In this document: one piece after another, positions 24,051 through 33,413 of the stretch
Layout: the number at the start of each line of letters is the position of its first letter
Numbering within the stretch: position 1 is the first letter of the stretch
From: Kitasatospora sp. NBC_00315
GTDB lineage: Bacteria; Actinomycetota; Actinomycetes; Streptomycetales; Streptomycetaceae
Length of the DNA: 64,000 nucleotides
Direction: 5' to 3'
NCBI RefSeq assembly: GCF_041435095.1
Contig: NZ_CP108025.1
Span: 2,852,001-2,916,000, forward strand
Notes under the pieces: generated by a model
What the model was told of the DNA's origin: nothing
The model's input: only the letters and a program-made list of their open reading frames with translations
The model's database searches: none
Program-made: the position numbers and the translations under genes

Positions 24051-25235
24051 CTATCCCGTCGTCACCGACCGACGACGGACGATGAGCGGGAGGAAGCCCA
24101 ACACACCCATAACGAGCGGAGGTTCCGTCGGAACCGGCCTGACCCCCAACGAATACGGCACGGCGCCCAGCGCCACCCCCGGCGACGGCAACGAGGAGAG
24201 TGAAGCAGGCTCGTCCAGTTGATGAAAGCGCTTCATCGGCCAGGCGATCACGAACGCACGCCCCACCACATTGCCCAACGGGATCGTGCCCTGTCCCGGG
24301 TTTCCCATGTGGAAGCGCGAGTCGGCGGAGACGTCCCGGTGGTCCCCCATCACCCACAAGCGCCCCTGCGGCACCTGCACCTTGAAGGGCTGCCGGGAGG
24401 GCACGTTTCCCTCGGCGAGATACGGCTCGTCGACAGGTGTGCCGTTGACGCTGATCCGTCCCTGATCGTCACAGCACTCCACCGTGTCGCCGCCGACTCC
24501 GATGACCCGCTTGATCAGGTCCTGCTCGTTGTCCGAGGGCAGCAGTCCGACATAGGTGAAGACCGTCTTGACCCCGTGCATGACCGGCCCATCGGTGGAG
24601 GCCTTGTGCTCGCTCTCCAACCAGCCGCCGGGATCCTTGAAAACCACCACATCGCCACGTTTCGGCTCGCTGCCGAACCACGGAGTGAGCTTGTCCACCA
24701 GCACTCGGTCACCGATCTGGATGGTCTGCTCCATCGAACCGGAGGGGATCACGAAGACCTGCACGAGGAAGGTCTTCATCACCAGCGCGACCAGCAGCGC
24801 GACCACGAGGATCAGAGGGAACTCCCGCAGGAACGATCGCCTGCGCCGACGGGCGGCACGCTGCGCGCTGCGCCTGCGCTCGGCCCGCCCACGCCCGGCC
24901 GCCCCCACCTCGGTGACCGCCTTGCCCCCCGCGGCGTCGGTGGCGACGTCCAGGGCCACGTCGGCCACAACAGCGGTCGCAACGAGCCCCGTCGGCCTGC
25001 CACCATCGCCCCTGCCACCGCCGGTACGGACATCGCCGACCGTGCTGATGCCGATGTCGCCGTCGACGACGGAGCCCACGGCGCCGGATATGAGGCGGTT
25101 CTCCTCCGAGCCCGACTCGTCGACCCTCCCGACGGTCGCGGACCGGCCGTCGTCCCTCCCCGAAGGCGGAGCCGGTGTGGCCGCGGGCCCGTCGGAGCGG
25201 CGACCGGGCGCCTTCGCCCTACCCCTCGTCCCCAT
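24051..25235 (-). CDS. lepB: Signal peptidase I, second of the cluster
   Basis: 394 residues. ATG 25235 is used because GGAGG is 10 nt upstream; GTG 25241 is an alternative with tighter spacing. It overlaps the end of the first copy by 17 bp, so the two are coupled. A long cytoplasmic N terminus (~135 residues, ending in a run RAARRRRRSF) precedes the membrane span (FPLILVVALLVALVMKTFLV). Catalytic Ser167 is in PSGSM and Lys242 in LIKRVIGVGGD. Box E is GDHRDVSADSRFHM. A C-terminal hydrophobic stretch (LVMGVLGFLPLIV) suggests a second anchor. Confidence 0.93.
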   Translation of the reverse strand: MGTRGRAKAPGRRSDGPAATPAPPSGRDDGRSATVGRVDESGSEENRLISGAVGSVVDGDIGISTVGDVRTGGGRGDGGRPTGLVATAVVADVALDVATDAAGGKAVTEVGAAGRGRAERRRSAQRAARRRRRSFLREFPLILVVALLVALVMKTFLVQVFVIPSGSMEQTIQIGDRVLVDKLTPWFGSEPKRGDVVVFKDPGGWLESEHKASTDGPVMHGVKTVFTYVGLLPSDNEQDLIKRVIGVGGDTVECCDDQGRISVNGTPVDEPYLAEGNVPSRQPFKVQVPQGRLWVMGDHRDVSADSRFHMGNPGQGTIPLGNVVGRAFVIAWPMKRFHQLDEPASLSSLPSPGVALGAVPYSLGVRPVPTEPPLVMGVLGFLPLIVRRRSVTTG

Positions 25236-26226
25236 GGCCACCTGTCCTCCCTGGCGCGGCGAAGATCGCCGGGCGGTCCAGGCCGGTCCAGTGGCCGACG
25301 GGGAAGACGACCCAGTCGGCCCGGCCGATCACCTTGTGCTCGGGCACGAAACCGCCGCCCGGCTCACCGAGATGGTCACGCGAGTCGCGGGAGACGCTCC
25401 GGTGGTCACCCATCACCCACAACTTGCCGGCCGGCACCACGATGTCGAACGCCACGCTGGAGGGAGCGTCACCGGCCTGGAGATAGGCCGACTCGTCGAG
25501 CGGGACGCCGTTGACCGTGAGCGGCCCACCCGGGCCAGGGCTGGTCACCCGATCCCCGCCCACCCCGATCACACGCTTCACGTAGACCGTGTCACCGGCC
25601 GGGGCCAGGCCGAGATCCTCTCCGAGAGCACGCAGGCTCGGGCCGATCCCGGTCGGCTCGGACGACTGGGGAAGGAAGGAACCGGTGCCGTCGAACACCA
25701 CGACGTCGCCACGCCGGACGTGCCCGCCGAAGGCGTACGCCAGCTTGTCGACCACCAGACGGTCGCCCGGGCGCAGGGTGTTCTCCATCGACCCGGAGGG
25801 GACGGCGAACGGCCGCGCCACAAAGGCGTTCACGAGCAGCAGCGCCAGCAGGCAGACGCCTGCCAGCCGAAGAAGGTCCCGCAGCCACCGACGTCCGTGT
25901 CCGCCCTCGCCGTCGCCGTCGCATTCACGAGCTCGATCACGGCCCGCGTCGGTGGCGTCGACATCGGCATCGGCATCGGCGTCGGAGATGTCCGAGCTCG
26001 CCGCCCGGCACTCCGGCCCGGGGTTCGCGCTCGTGGCAAGTTCCGCGACGACCGCGGCATCCGATTGCGCGGCGGGACGGGGGTGCGCGGTCACCCTGCC
26101 GTCGGTCGCCCGGGTCACCTCGGCGGCGGGGCCCGGTTCGGAAACAGCCGCGGACCGCGACGGCCTGTCCGCACCCTTGGGTACGGAACTGCCGTCGCGG
26201 TCCGCGATTGGTTCGTACGTGCTCAT
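25219..26226 (-). CDS. lepB: Signal peptidase I, first of the cluster
   Basis: 335 residues. An acidic cytoplasmic N terminus of ~110 residues contains an Asp/Ala repeat (SDADADADVDATDAG). The membrane span is at about 118-140 (LLRLAGVCLLALLLVNAFVA). Catalytic Ser146 is in PSGSM and Lys217 in YVKRVIGVGGD; box E is GDHRSVSRDSRDH. It lacks the C-terminal second membrane span seen in the other three, the type of difference reported between S. lividans Sip proteins. It starts 78 bp after rplS and is probably transcribed with it and with copies 2 and 3. Confidence 0.93.
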   Translation of the reverse strand: MSTYEPIADRDGSSVPKGADRPSRSAAVSEPGPAAEVTRATDGRVTAHPRPAAQSDAAVVAELATSANPGPECRAASSDISDADADADVDATDAGRDRARECDGDGEGGHGRRWLRDLLRLAGVCLLALLLVNAFVARPFAVPSGSMENTLRPGDRLVVDKLAYAFGGHVRRGDVVVFDGTGSFLPQSSEPTGIGPSLRALGEDLGLAPAGDTVYVKRVIGVGGDRVTSPGPGGPLTVNGVPLDESAYLQAGDAPSSVAFDIVVPAGKLWVMGDHRSVSRDSRDHLGEPGGGFVPEHKVIGRADWVVFPVGHWTGLDRPAIFAAPGRTGGHGDEG

Positions 26227-26304
26227 CGGGGGCTGAGCTTACCTTGCGGCATGCCGGCCCCGTCGAGCGTACCGACCCCTCGGCCAGGCCAGGGGGTCAG
26301 CGGA

Positions 26305-26655
26305 TCAGCGGTCGCGCTTCTCCTTGATCTTCGCGGCCTTGCCGCGCAGGTCACGGAGGTAGTACAGCTTGGCGCGGCGGACCGCACCGCGGGTCACGAC
26401 CTCGATCTTCTCGACGACCGGGGTGTGCACCGGGAAGGTACGCTCCACGCCGACGTTGAAGCTCACCTTGCGGACGGTGAAGGTCTCACCGATGCCGGAG
26501 CCGTGACGACGGATGACGACGCCCTGGAAGATCTGGACACGGGAGCGGTTGCCCTCGATGACCCGGACGTGAACCTTCAGGGTGTCACCGGCGCGGAACG
26601 CGGGGATGTCGGAACGCAGCGAGGCCGCGTCGACAGCAGCGAGCTTGTTGCTCAT
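26305..26655 (-). CDS. rplS: Large ribosomal subunit protein L19
   Basis: 116 residues, family length. L19 is at the 30S-50S interface. ATG 26655 (GGAGAG upstream) gives [20 protein letters not shown]; the signature [20 protein letters not shown] and the [20 protein letters not shown] block match L19. The basic end is [16 protein letters not shown]. It follows trmD in the conserved order rpsP-rimM-trmD-rplS. Confidence 0.97.
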   Translation of the reverse strand: MSNKLAAVDAASLRSDIPAFRAGDTLKVHVRVIEGNRSRVQIFQGVVIRRHGSGIGETFTVRKVSFNVGVERTFPVHTPVVEKIEVVTRGAVRRAKLYYLRDLRGKAAKIKEKRDR

Positions 26656-26809
26656 GTTGCTCTCCATCGCAGGCGCCACGGGCCGCCCACGGAAGTTCGT
26701 CACAATGGGGTGTGTTGCGGGCCGCACGGGTTGGCGGTGATCCCCCCGTGGCGGGGGCACCGGTCCAGCTGACTCCTACGTGAGCAGTCCAGCGACAGAC
26801 AACAGCCGC

Positions 26810-27840
<1,031 letters not shown>

Positions 27841-27844
<4 letters not shown>

Positions 27845-28491
27845 ACGTCGCCCCCGGCGCTCTCGCCCGTGACAGCCCCGCCCGCGACGTCCTCGCCCTC
27901 GGCAGCCGCGTCCTCGACGACCGCGTCCGCGTCCTCGACGACCGCCTCCGCCTCGGATTCGTCGTTCACGACCACGGCGTCCGCCGCGTCGATGAGCCCC
28001 GGGGGCGGGTCGATGACCACGCGCTGGTTCTCGAGGTCGATGGTCGGCACGATCCTCGTGACGAACGGCACCAGCACTTCGGTGCCGTCGGCCTTCTCCA
28101 CGGTGAGCAGGTCCTGGTAGGGCAGGTGCACGACCTCGGTCAGCTCGCCCACGGGCGTGCCGTCCAACAGGACGACGTCGAGCCCGATCAGCTGGTGGTC
28201 GTAGAACTCCTCCGGATCGTCCGGACGCTCCTCCGGGTCGACCTCGGAGATCAGGATGGTCCCCCGCAGGGCCTCGGCCGCGTTGCGGTCGTTGACCCCC
28301 GCGAAGCGCAGCAGCAGCCGGCCGCTGTGGACCTTGCCGGACTCGACGGTCAGCGGGCCGGTCGACGCCGGGTCGGTGAGCACGACCGCCCCGGGGCCGA
28401 GCCGCAGCTCCGGCTCGTCGGTCCGGACTTCGACGCTGACGTCCCCCTTGATGCCGTGGGCGCGGCCGATCTTGCCGACGACGAGCTGCAC
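27841..28491 (-). CDS. rimM: Ribosome maturation factor RimM
   Basis: 216 residues. RimM binds S19 and helps assemble the 30S head. GTG 28491 (AGGAGAG upstream) gives [20 protein letters not shown], the family N terminus; the PRC-barrel domain follows ([40 protein letters not shown], then [18 protein letters not shown]). An acidic Glu/Ala/Asp tail of ~45 residues is extra relative to most RimM. The 4-bp overlap with trmD suggests coupling. It lies downstream of a terminator that follows khpA. Confidence 0.95.
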
Positions 28492-28640
28492 GGTGATCGC
28501 TCTCCTGAGTTCAGGTACTGGCCGAATGACGGAAACATGCGGCCGACCGAACATCCGGGCCGGCCGACCTGCCGGCCTGGGGCCCGCGCGGGTCGGCCGG
28601 CCGAAGGGCCTGCGGACCGGCGAACGGACTGGCCGGCGAA

Positions 28641-28684
28641 CGAAAAACAAGGCCGGCCGGGACGACAAGCGTCCCGACCGGCCC
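28641..28684 (-). terminator. Intrinsic terminator after khpA
   Basis: Read on the minus strand: GGCCGG, one mismatch, CGGGACG, loop, CGTCCCG, CCGGCC, then TTGTTTTTCG. This is one of the few classical hairpin-plus-U-tract terminators in the window. It separates rpsP-khpA from rimM-trmD-rplS, implying a separate rimM promoter in the remaining ~150 bp, which is crowded with GGCCGGCC-like repeats. Confidence 0.85.
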
Positions 28685-28716
28685 CAAGCAGACTGCCTGT
28701 CCGCACAGTGGCGGAA

Positions 28717-28956
28717 TCAGTGAATGCTGTCCACGTCGACGAGGTCGACCCGGACGTTGCGACCGCCGAGCGCGCCGACCACGGTGCGCAGAGCGCGCGC
28801 GGTCCGGCCGCCACGGCCGATCACCTTGCCGAGATCATCGGGGTGCACCCGCACCTCGATGGTGTTGCCCCGACGCAGGGTGCGCGAGCGCACCTGTACC
28901 TCGTCGGGGTGCTCGACGATGCCCTTCACCAGGTGATCGAGGGCGTCCTCGATCAC
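28717..28956 (-). CDS. khpA: KH-domain RNA-binding protein (KhpA family)
   Basis: 79 residues, one KH domain. KhpA-type proteins bind structured RNAs, often with KhpB/Jag, and affect division and translation in Gram-positive bacteria. The GXXG loop is VIGRGGRTARALRTVV, near residue 47, with the typical N terminus MIEDALDHLVKGIVEHPDEV. The GTG start is 2 bp after the rpsP stop, so the two genes are co-translated. The C-terminal end VRVDLVDVDSIH is typical of actinobacterial members. Confidence 0.93.
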   Translation of the reverse strand: MIEDALDHLVKGIVEHPDEVQVRSRTLRRGNTIEVRVHPDDLGKVIGRGGRTARALRTVVGALGGRNVRVDLVDVDSIH

Positions 28957-28958
28957 GA

Positions 28959-29390
28959 TCAGGCCTCGGTGGAAGCGGCGTCGGCCTCGGCCTCGGCCTT
29001 GTCCGACTTCTTGGCCTTCGGGGTGATGGCAACACCGGTGGTGCTGTCCTCGAAGCCGGCGACGGCCTTCGCGAAGAGGTGCGAGAAGTCCTCGACCTTG
29101 GGCTCGGCGACCTTGAGCGGCGCCGGAGCCGGGAGGCCCTTGAACTTCTGCCAGTCGCCGGTCAGCTTGAGGATGGCGAGCACCGGCTCGGTCGGCTGGG
29201 CGCCGACGGACAGCCAGTACTGCGCGCGGTCGGTGTCGACCTCGATCTTCGAGGGGTCGTAGGTCGGCTGGTAGATGCCGATCTCCTCGATCGCGCGACC
29301 GTCACGCTTGGTGCGGGCGTCGGCGACGATGATGCGGTAGTGCGGGGCGCGAATCTTGCCGAGACGCTTGAGCTTGATCTTGACTGCCAC
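28959..29390 (-). CDS. rpsP: Small ribosomal subunit protein S16
   Basis: 143 residues; the core (about 1-80) is clear from [40 protein letters not shown] and [21 protein letters not shown]16 is needed for 30S body assembly. The C-terminal ~60 residues, ending in Lys/Glu/Ala, are an actinobacterial extension. It leads the rpsP-khpA pair. Confidence 0.97.
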   Translation of the reverse strand: MAVKIKLKRLGKIRAPHYRIIVADARTKRDGRAIEEIGIYQPTYDPSKIEVDTDRAQYWLSVGAQPTEPVLAILKLTGDWQKFKGLPAPAPLKVAEPKVEDFSHLFAKAVAGFEDSTTGVAITPKAKKSDKAEAEADAASTEA

Positions 29391-29781
29391 GGGAGTGGAT
29401 TCTCCTGGAGTTGACGTGGGTGAGCGGCCGCGTCCTCCGCGTGGGGTTGCGGGGTCGGCCGTTCAAGGGACACGCCAGCCGTAGGAGAGAGGGGTCCTGC
29501 TCGGCTGCCGAGTACTCAGCTGTCAATTGTGCCACACCGCCGCAGGTCGGCCCGACAGGGGTCGCGACGGGCACCCGCGCCACCCCACCCGGCCCGCCCG
29601 CCCGGCCCCGCCCGCGCCGCGGGGCCGACCACCCCTGGACCCGGGGGTCGGGCCCGTCCAGCTGCTTGCGCCCCCGCTCGACCGGCGCCGGCCGCCGGGC
29701 GTCACCGCCGCCCGGGCGTGCCCGGAAAACTCGAAGGCCTGGCCGACCATGAGCTCGCGCTCCGGTCAGCCAGGCCCCTGA
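29391..29781. other. Spacer upstream of rpsP and downstream of the SprT-like gene
   Basis: 391 bp without a gene. A TTGACA at 29526-29521 on the minus strand could be a -35 for rpsP, but no good -10 follows at 17 bp. The middle is very C-rich. The far end holds a terminator (29732-29776) for the gene at 29782-30360. Confidence 0.45.
29732..29776 (-). terminator. Terminator after the SprT-like gene
   Basis: The stem GGCCTGGC (29736-29743) pairs with GCCAGGCC (29769-29776), with inner GACC/GGTC pairing. On the minus strand it is followed by TTCGAGTTTT. It lies 5 bp after the stop codon. Confidence 0.7.
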
Positions 29782-30360
29782 CTACGCAATCTTGAACGGC
29801 TGCTGGCAGGCACCACAGACGATCGAGGCCTGCGCGAGCACCGACGGCACCACCCGGACGTTGCGACCGCACCCGCAGATCGCCTTGACCCGGACTCCGC
29901 CCCCGGAGGAGCCGTGCCGGGCCGCGGGGCCCCGGAAGGCGCGCGAGGCGCCGTCGCCGGCCACGGCCTCCTGATGGGCACCGAGCGCATGGTCGAGCCG
30001 CTCGATCGTGTCGGCGTACCTCTCCTGCGTCTCCTTGAGCATGGTCACCTGGGAGAAGCCACTGCTCGCGTGCGGCTCGACCGGGTGGGCCAGCCCGAGC
30101 TCGGAGGCGAGCAGCAGGAAGCGCCGGTTGTGGTAGCGCCCGGCCCGCGAGGTGTCCCGGATGTCCCGGGCGGCGGCCAGGCCGTGGGCGGCCTCGTGGA
30201 GCAGCCGCTCGAAACCGAGCCGGGTGCCACAGGCCGAGGAGGATTCGCCGATGAGGGCCTCGGGCGAGGCCAGATCGGGGAGATCCTGGTGGTGGGTCTG
30301 GATGTCACTCCAGGCGGCGGCCAGTTCGGCCGCGAGGACGAGGGGCTGTGTCGTGCTCAC
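29782..30360 (-). CDS. SprT-like putative zinc metallopeptidase, mobile-element type
   Basis: 192 residues. The motif HEAAH (about residues 55-59, in LLHEAAHGLAAARDIRDTS) is an HExxH zinc-protease motif, and YHNRRFLLLASELGL about 18 residues later resembles the SprT third-ligand block (HN..F..LA..LGL). The C terminus carries a zinc ribbon, CGCGRNVRVVP and CGACQQPF. Longer relatives with the N terminus 'PLVLAAELAAAWSDIQ' occur on actinobacterial integrative elements, as I recall; this copy seems shortened between the N terminus and the HExxH. The GTG start has no clear ribosome binding site. Catalytic activity is inferred from motifs; the target is unknown. Upstream sequence is AT-richer than its surroundings. 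Confidence 0.75.
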   Translation of the reverse strand: MSTTQPLVLAAELAAAWSDIQTHHQDLPDLASPEALIGESSSACGTRLGFERLLHEAAHGLAAARDIRDTSRAGRYHNRRFLLLASELGLAHPVEPHASSGFSQVTMLKETQERYADTIERLDHALGAHQEAVAGDGASRAFRGPAARHGSSGGGVRVKAICGCGRNVRVVPSVLAQASIVCGACQQPFKIA

Positions 30361-30744
30361 GCTAGACCAACGATGGAGTGCGTGCCGATGTTCCGGGGCG
30401 TCCCGTTCTCCTGGAATTCCCAGGAAACTCTCAGGAATACGCGGCAGCGCGCATATTGCGTGTTATCGATCTGACGCAAGACCAACCCCCTGCAAGTGTG
30501 GACCCGTCGGAGTTCGGCGGGCTCGTCTGCTTCCGCCCCTGGGCGGGCGATCGCCCAAGACGTACGGCCCGTCGCCCTCGTCGAGTTGACAGGGCCACGG
30601 GCCGTACACCGTACCGCTATTCCGTTAATACCGGGAGTTGACCGGTCAGTAGGCATGTCAACAGGTGAGACGATCGCCCCCACCGCGACGAAAGAAGCCT
30701 GCCGGGCCGGAACAGAACCGTCCGGTAACCACCTTGAAATCGAA
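30361..30744. promoter_or_regulatory. AT-richer spacer between the SprT-like gene and proS
   Basis: 384 bp, visibly lower in GC than the rest of the window. It holds a 17-bp dyad TCCTGG-aattc-CCAGGA at 30409-30425, 49-65 bp upstream of the SprT-like start and thus a possible operator. It also holds a perfect TGACCGGTCA palindrome at 30639-30648 and a long hairpin at 30562-30607. No gene was found. Confidence 0.5.
30562..30607 (-). terminator. Hairpin downstream of proS
   Basis: An 11-bp perfect stem (GTACGGCCCGT / ACGGGCCGTAC), with inner GCCCT/AGGGC pairing, about 140 bp beyond the proS stop. No U tract follows. It may be a terminator or a regulatory dyad. Confidence 0.5.
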
Positions 30745-32157
30745 TCAGTAGGCGCGCGCGACGATCGCGATATTGCCGGCCTGGTCGTCCGTCAACGGCA
30801 CGGAGCCGTCGGCGGCGACGATGCAGCGCACCGATACGCCCTGCTCGGCCAGCTTGGCCTCGCCCTCCGGGCCGAGGTCGGCCCAGGAGATGCGGCCCCA
30901 GCCGGTGGCGGCGGCCTCGATCGCCTCGTCGATCGTGGTGACGTCGACGGTGCGGGACTCGCGGCGCTCGCGGGACTGACGGAGCAGCAGCGCCTGGTCC
31001 TCCTCCAGGAGGCCGGGCAGCAGCGCCGCCAGGCCGTCGATCGCGACCGGCTCCTTGCCACCGGGGATGCGACGGGCCAGCATCGCGGTGCCGCCCTCCA
31101 GGTCGCGCGGGCCGACCTCGATGCGCACCGGTACGCCCTTGAGCTCCCAGTCGACGGCACGGCGGCCGAACGGGGTGTCGGTGCGGTCGTCGACCACGAC
31201 CCTGATGCCCGCGGCCTCCAGCTCCGCGCCGATCTCGCGGACCTTGGCCAGCACGGCGTCGTCGCCCTTGATGGCGAGGACGACGGCCTGGGTCGCGGCC
31301 AGTCGCGGCGGCACGCGCAGGCCGTTGTCGTCGCCGTGCGACATGATCAGGCCGCCGACCATCCGGGTCGAGACGCCCCAGGAGGTCTGCCAGACGTGCT
31401 CGCGCTCCGCGCCCTGCAGCTGGTAGGTGGTGTTGAACGCCTTGGCGAAGTTCTGGCCCAGCTCGTGGCTGGTGCCCATCTGCAGCGCCTTGCCGTCACC
31501 CATCATGCCTTCGAGGGTGAGGGTGTTGATGGCACCCGCGAAGCGCTCCTTGGCGGTCTTGCGACCGAGCACCACGTCGATGCCGAGCACGTTGATCATG
31601 AAGTCCGCGTAGACCTCGGTGTGGATGCGGGAGGCGTACGCCCGCGCGTCCTCGTAGGTGGCGTGGGCCGTGTGGCCCTCCTGCCAGAGGAACTCGGTGG
31701 TGCGCAGGAAGACGCGCGGACGCAGCTCCCAGCGGACCACGTTGGCCCACTGGTTGATCAGCAGGGGCAGGTCCCGGTGGCTCTGCACCCACTTGGAGAA
31801 GTACTCGTTGATGATCGTCTCGGAGGTGGGCCGGACGACGACCGGCTCCTCCAGTTCCTTGCCGCCGCCGTGGGTGACCACCGCGAGCTCGGGCGCGAAG
31901 CCCTCGACGTGCTCGGCTTCCCTGGTCAGGTAGGACTGCGGGATGAACATCGGGAAGTAGGCGTTCTGAGCGCCGGCCTTCTTGATGCGGGCGTCCATCT
32001 CCTGCTGCATCCGCTCCCACAGGCCGTAGCCGTACGGTCGGATGACCATGGTGCCGCGCACCGGACCGTTGTCGGCCAGCTCGGCCTTGTTGATGAGGTC
32101 CTGGTACCAGCGCGGGAAGTCGTCCGCCTGGGGGGTGAGAACGGGTGCCTTTGCCAT
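30745..32157 (-). CDS. proS: Prolyl-tRNA synthetase, archaeal/eukaryotic-like short type
   Basis: 470 residues. A class II aminoacyl-tRNA synthetase that charges tRNA-Pro. ATG 32157 gives MAKAPVLTPQADDFPRWYQD. The catalytic motifs are of the archaeal/eukaryotic-like form: RPTSETIINEYFSKWVQSHR, RWELRPRVFLRTTEFLWQEG, HTAHATYEDARAYA, and motif 3 near SWGVSTRMVGGLIMSHGDD. The ~180-residue INS editing domain of the usual bacterial enzyme is absent. As I recall, Streptomyces normally has a bacterial-type ProRS of about 565 residues elsewhere, so this may be a second copy. Possible roles are housekeeping replacement or tolerance to a ProRS inhibitor; both are inference. Confidence 0.93.
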   Translation of the reverse strand: MAKAPVLTPQADDFPRWYQDLINKAELADNGPVRGTMVIRPYGYGLWERMQQEMDARIKKAGAQNAYFPMFIPQSYLTREAEHVEGFAPELAVVTHGGGKELEEPVVVRPTSETIINEYFSKWVQSHRDLPLLINQWANVVRWELRPRVFLRTTEFLWQEGHTAHATYEDARAYASRIHTEVYADFMINVLGIDVVLGRKTAKERFAGAINTLTLEGMMGDGKALQMGTSHELGQNFAKAFNTTYQLQGAEREHVWQTSWGVSTRMVGGLIMSHGDDNGLRVPPRLAATQAVVLAIKGDDAVLAKVREIGAELEAAGIRVVVDDRTDTPFGRRAVDWELKGVPVRIEVGPRDLEGGTAMLARRIPGGKEPVAIDGLAALLPGLLEEDQALLLRQSRERRESRTVDVTTIDEAIEAAATGWGRISWADLGPEGEAKLAEQGVSVRCIVAADGSVPLTDDQAGNIAIVARAY

Positions 32158-32376
32158 GGGGCGAATCGTACGGGGCATTCGGCCCCTCCTCCGAATCCGC
32201 CCGGGCCCGCGCCGCGTCCGATCGGGCGCTCGGGGCGCGGGGGCGCACGCCCGCGGCGCGCGGACAGCACGCTGTACCCCTCTGGACGGCGCGCCCGAGC
32301 CGCTGTTCGCTGGAGGGGGGCGGGACCTTGGGGGGAGCCACGGACACGACACCGAAGGACCGGATAGGAGGCCGCG

Positions 32377-33219
32377 ATGGCTTCAGCGCAGGCGACCGGT
32401 ACGACCGCAGAGCACGCGCTGGTACAGGACCGAACAGAGCCCGACGGGCCGGGGCCCGGCCGGGCCCGCGACTGGGCCGAGATCCAGGAACGGATGCTCG
32501 TACCGCTCTACGAGGCGGTCCACGACCGCCTGGAGGTCGGCCCGGCCACCAGCGTGCTCGGCCTCGGCTGCCGGTCGGGGCTGGCGCTGCTGCTCGCGGC
32601 GGGGCGGGGCGCCGAGGTCGCCGGACTGGAGGCGCAGCCGGAGCTGCGGCAGCTGGCCCGGGAGCGCCGGCTGCGGGTCGGAGCGGAGGGCCGGCCGGGG
32701 GGCCGGACCACGGCGGAGCAGGACGACGTCCCCCGCACGGCCTATTCACTGGTGACGGTTTTCGAGCAGCTGCCGGGAGCCTGCGACCCCGCACGGGTGG
32801 TCGCCGAAGCGGCACGTCTCACCCTGGCCGGCGGGCATGTGGTGCTGGCCGCGTGGGGTCCGCCCGAGCGCTGCGAGAGCGCGGCCGTGCTGGACGTGGC
32901 GCGCCGGCGGGCCGGGCGGACCACCGCGCGCGACCCGTTCGCGCTGAGCGCGCCCGGCGGCCTGGAGGACCTGCTCCTGGGCACGGGCCTGCGGCCGGCC
33001 GGCAGTGGCCGGGTGAGCTGCCCGTTCGCGTACGCGGACCTGGACAGCGCGGTGCGCGGGCTGCTCTCCACGGGCCTCTACGACAGCGCGGTCGAGTTCT
33101 CCGGCCGCTCGCTGGTGGCCAAGGAGCTGGAGGAGATCCTGCACCCCTACCGGCGGCCGGGCGGCGCGGTACGGATGGCGAACGTCTTCCGGTACGTCAT
33201 CGCGGAGCGGATGCGCTGA
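32377..33219 (+). CDS. SAM-dependent methyltransferase-like protein
   Basis: 280 residues. The class I methyltransferase motif I is recognisable (SVLGLGCRSGLALLLAAGRG, about residues 59-78), followed by an acidic motif II residue (VAGLEAQPE) and VTVFEQLPGACDP in the place of motif IV. The start ATG 32377 follows ATAGGAGGCC. The protein is divergent and no substrate can be named. The C terminus ends in RMANVFRYVIAERMR. It is transcribed divergently from proS and ends in a strong terminator. Relatives occur next to ffh in other Streptomyces. Confidence 0.8.
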   Translation: MASAQATGTTAEHALVQDRTEPDGPGPGRARDWAEIQERMLVPLYEAVHDRLEVGPATSVLGLGCRSGLALLLAAGRGAEVAGLEAQPELRQLARERRLRVGAEGRPGGRTTAEQDDVPRTAYSLVTVFEQLPGACDPARVVAEAARLTLAGGHVVLAAWGPPERCESAAVLDVARRRAGRTTARDPFALSAPGGLEDLLLGTGLRPAGSGRVSCPFAYADLDSAVRGLLSTGLYDSAVEFSGRSLVAKELEEILHPYRRPGGAVRMANVFRYVIAERMR

Positions 33220-33230
33220 GGCGACCGCGG

Positions 33231-33264
33231 GGCGGGGCGCACGTCGCACGACGTGCGCCCCGCC
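33231..33264 (+). terminator. Perfect 16-bp stem terminator after the methyltransferase-like gene
   Basis: GGCGGGGCGCACGTCG pairs perfectly with CGACGTGCGCCCCGCC around a CA centre, 11 bp after the stop. It is one of the strongest stems in the window and symmetric, so it may also stop transcription from the GNAT gene on the other strand. Confidence 0.85.
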
Positions 33265-33314
33265 CCGCACGGACACACCCTCCCCGACCGGACACGCCCT
33301 CCCCGACCACCCCC

Positions 33315-33378
33315 ACCTCAACCCGCGCGCGCCACGGCCCGCACGCACCTCAACCCGCGCGCGCCACGGCCCGCACGC
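33315..33378. repeat. Perfect tandem duplication of 32 bp
   Basis: Two identical 32-bp copies (33315-33346 and 33347-33378) beginning acctcaacccgcgcgcgcc. Just upstream, ggacac(a/g)ccctccccgacc is also doubled (33271-33308). All are in the 194-bp spacer between the methyltransferase-like and GNAT genes. Confidence 0.92.
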
Positions 33379-33413
33379 ACCCCGCCCCGCACGCGCCCCG
33401 CCCGGCTGCCCGC

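Noticed and set aside
30586..30618. A plus-strand sigma-70 promoter (TTGACA followed by TACCGCT/TATTCC)
   Set aside because: No plus-strand gene follows before proS, and the -10 match is poor at every acceptable spacing.
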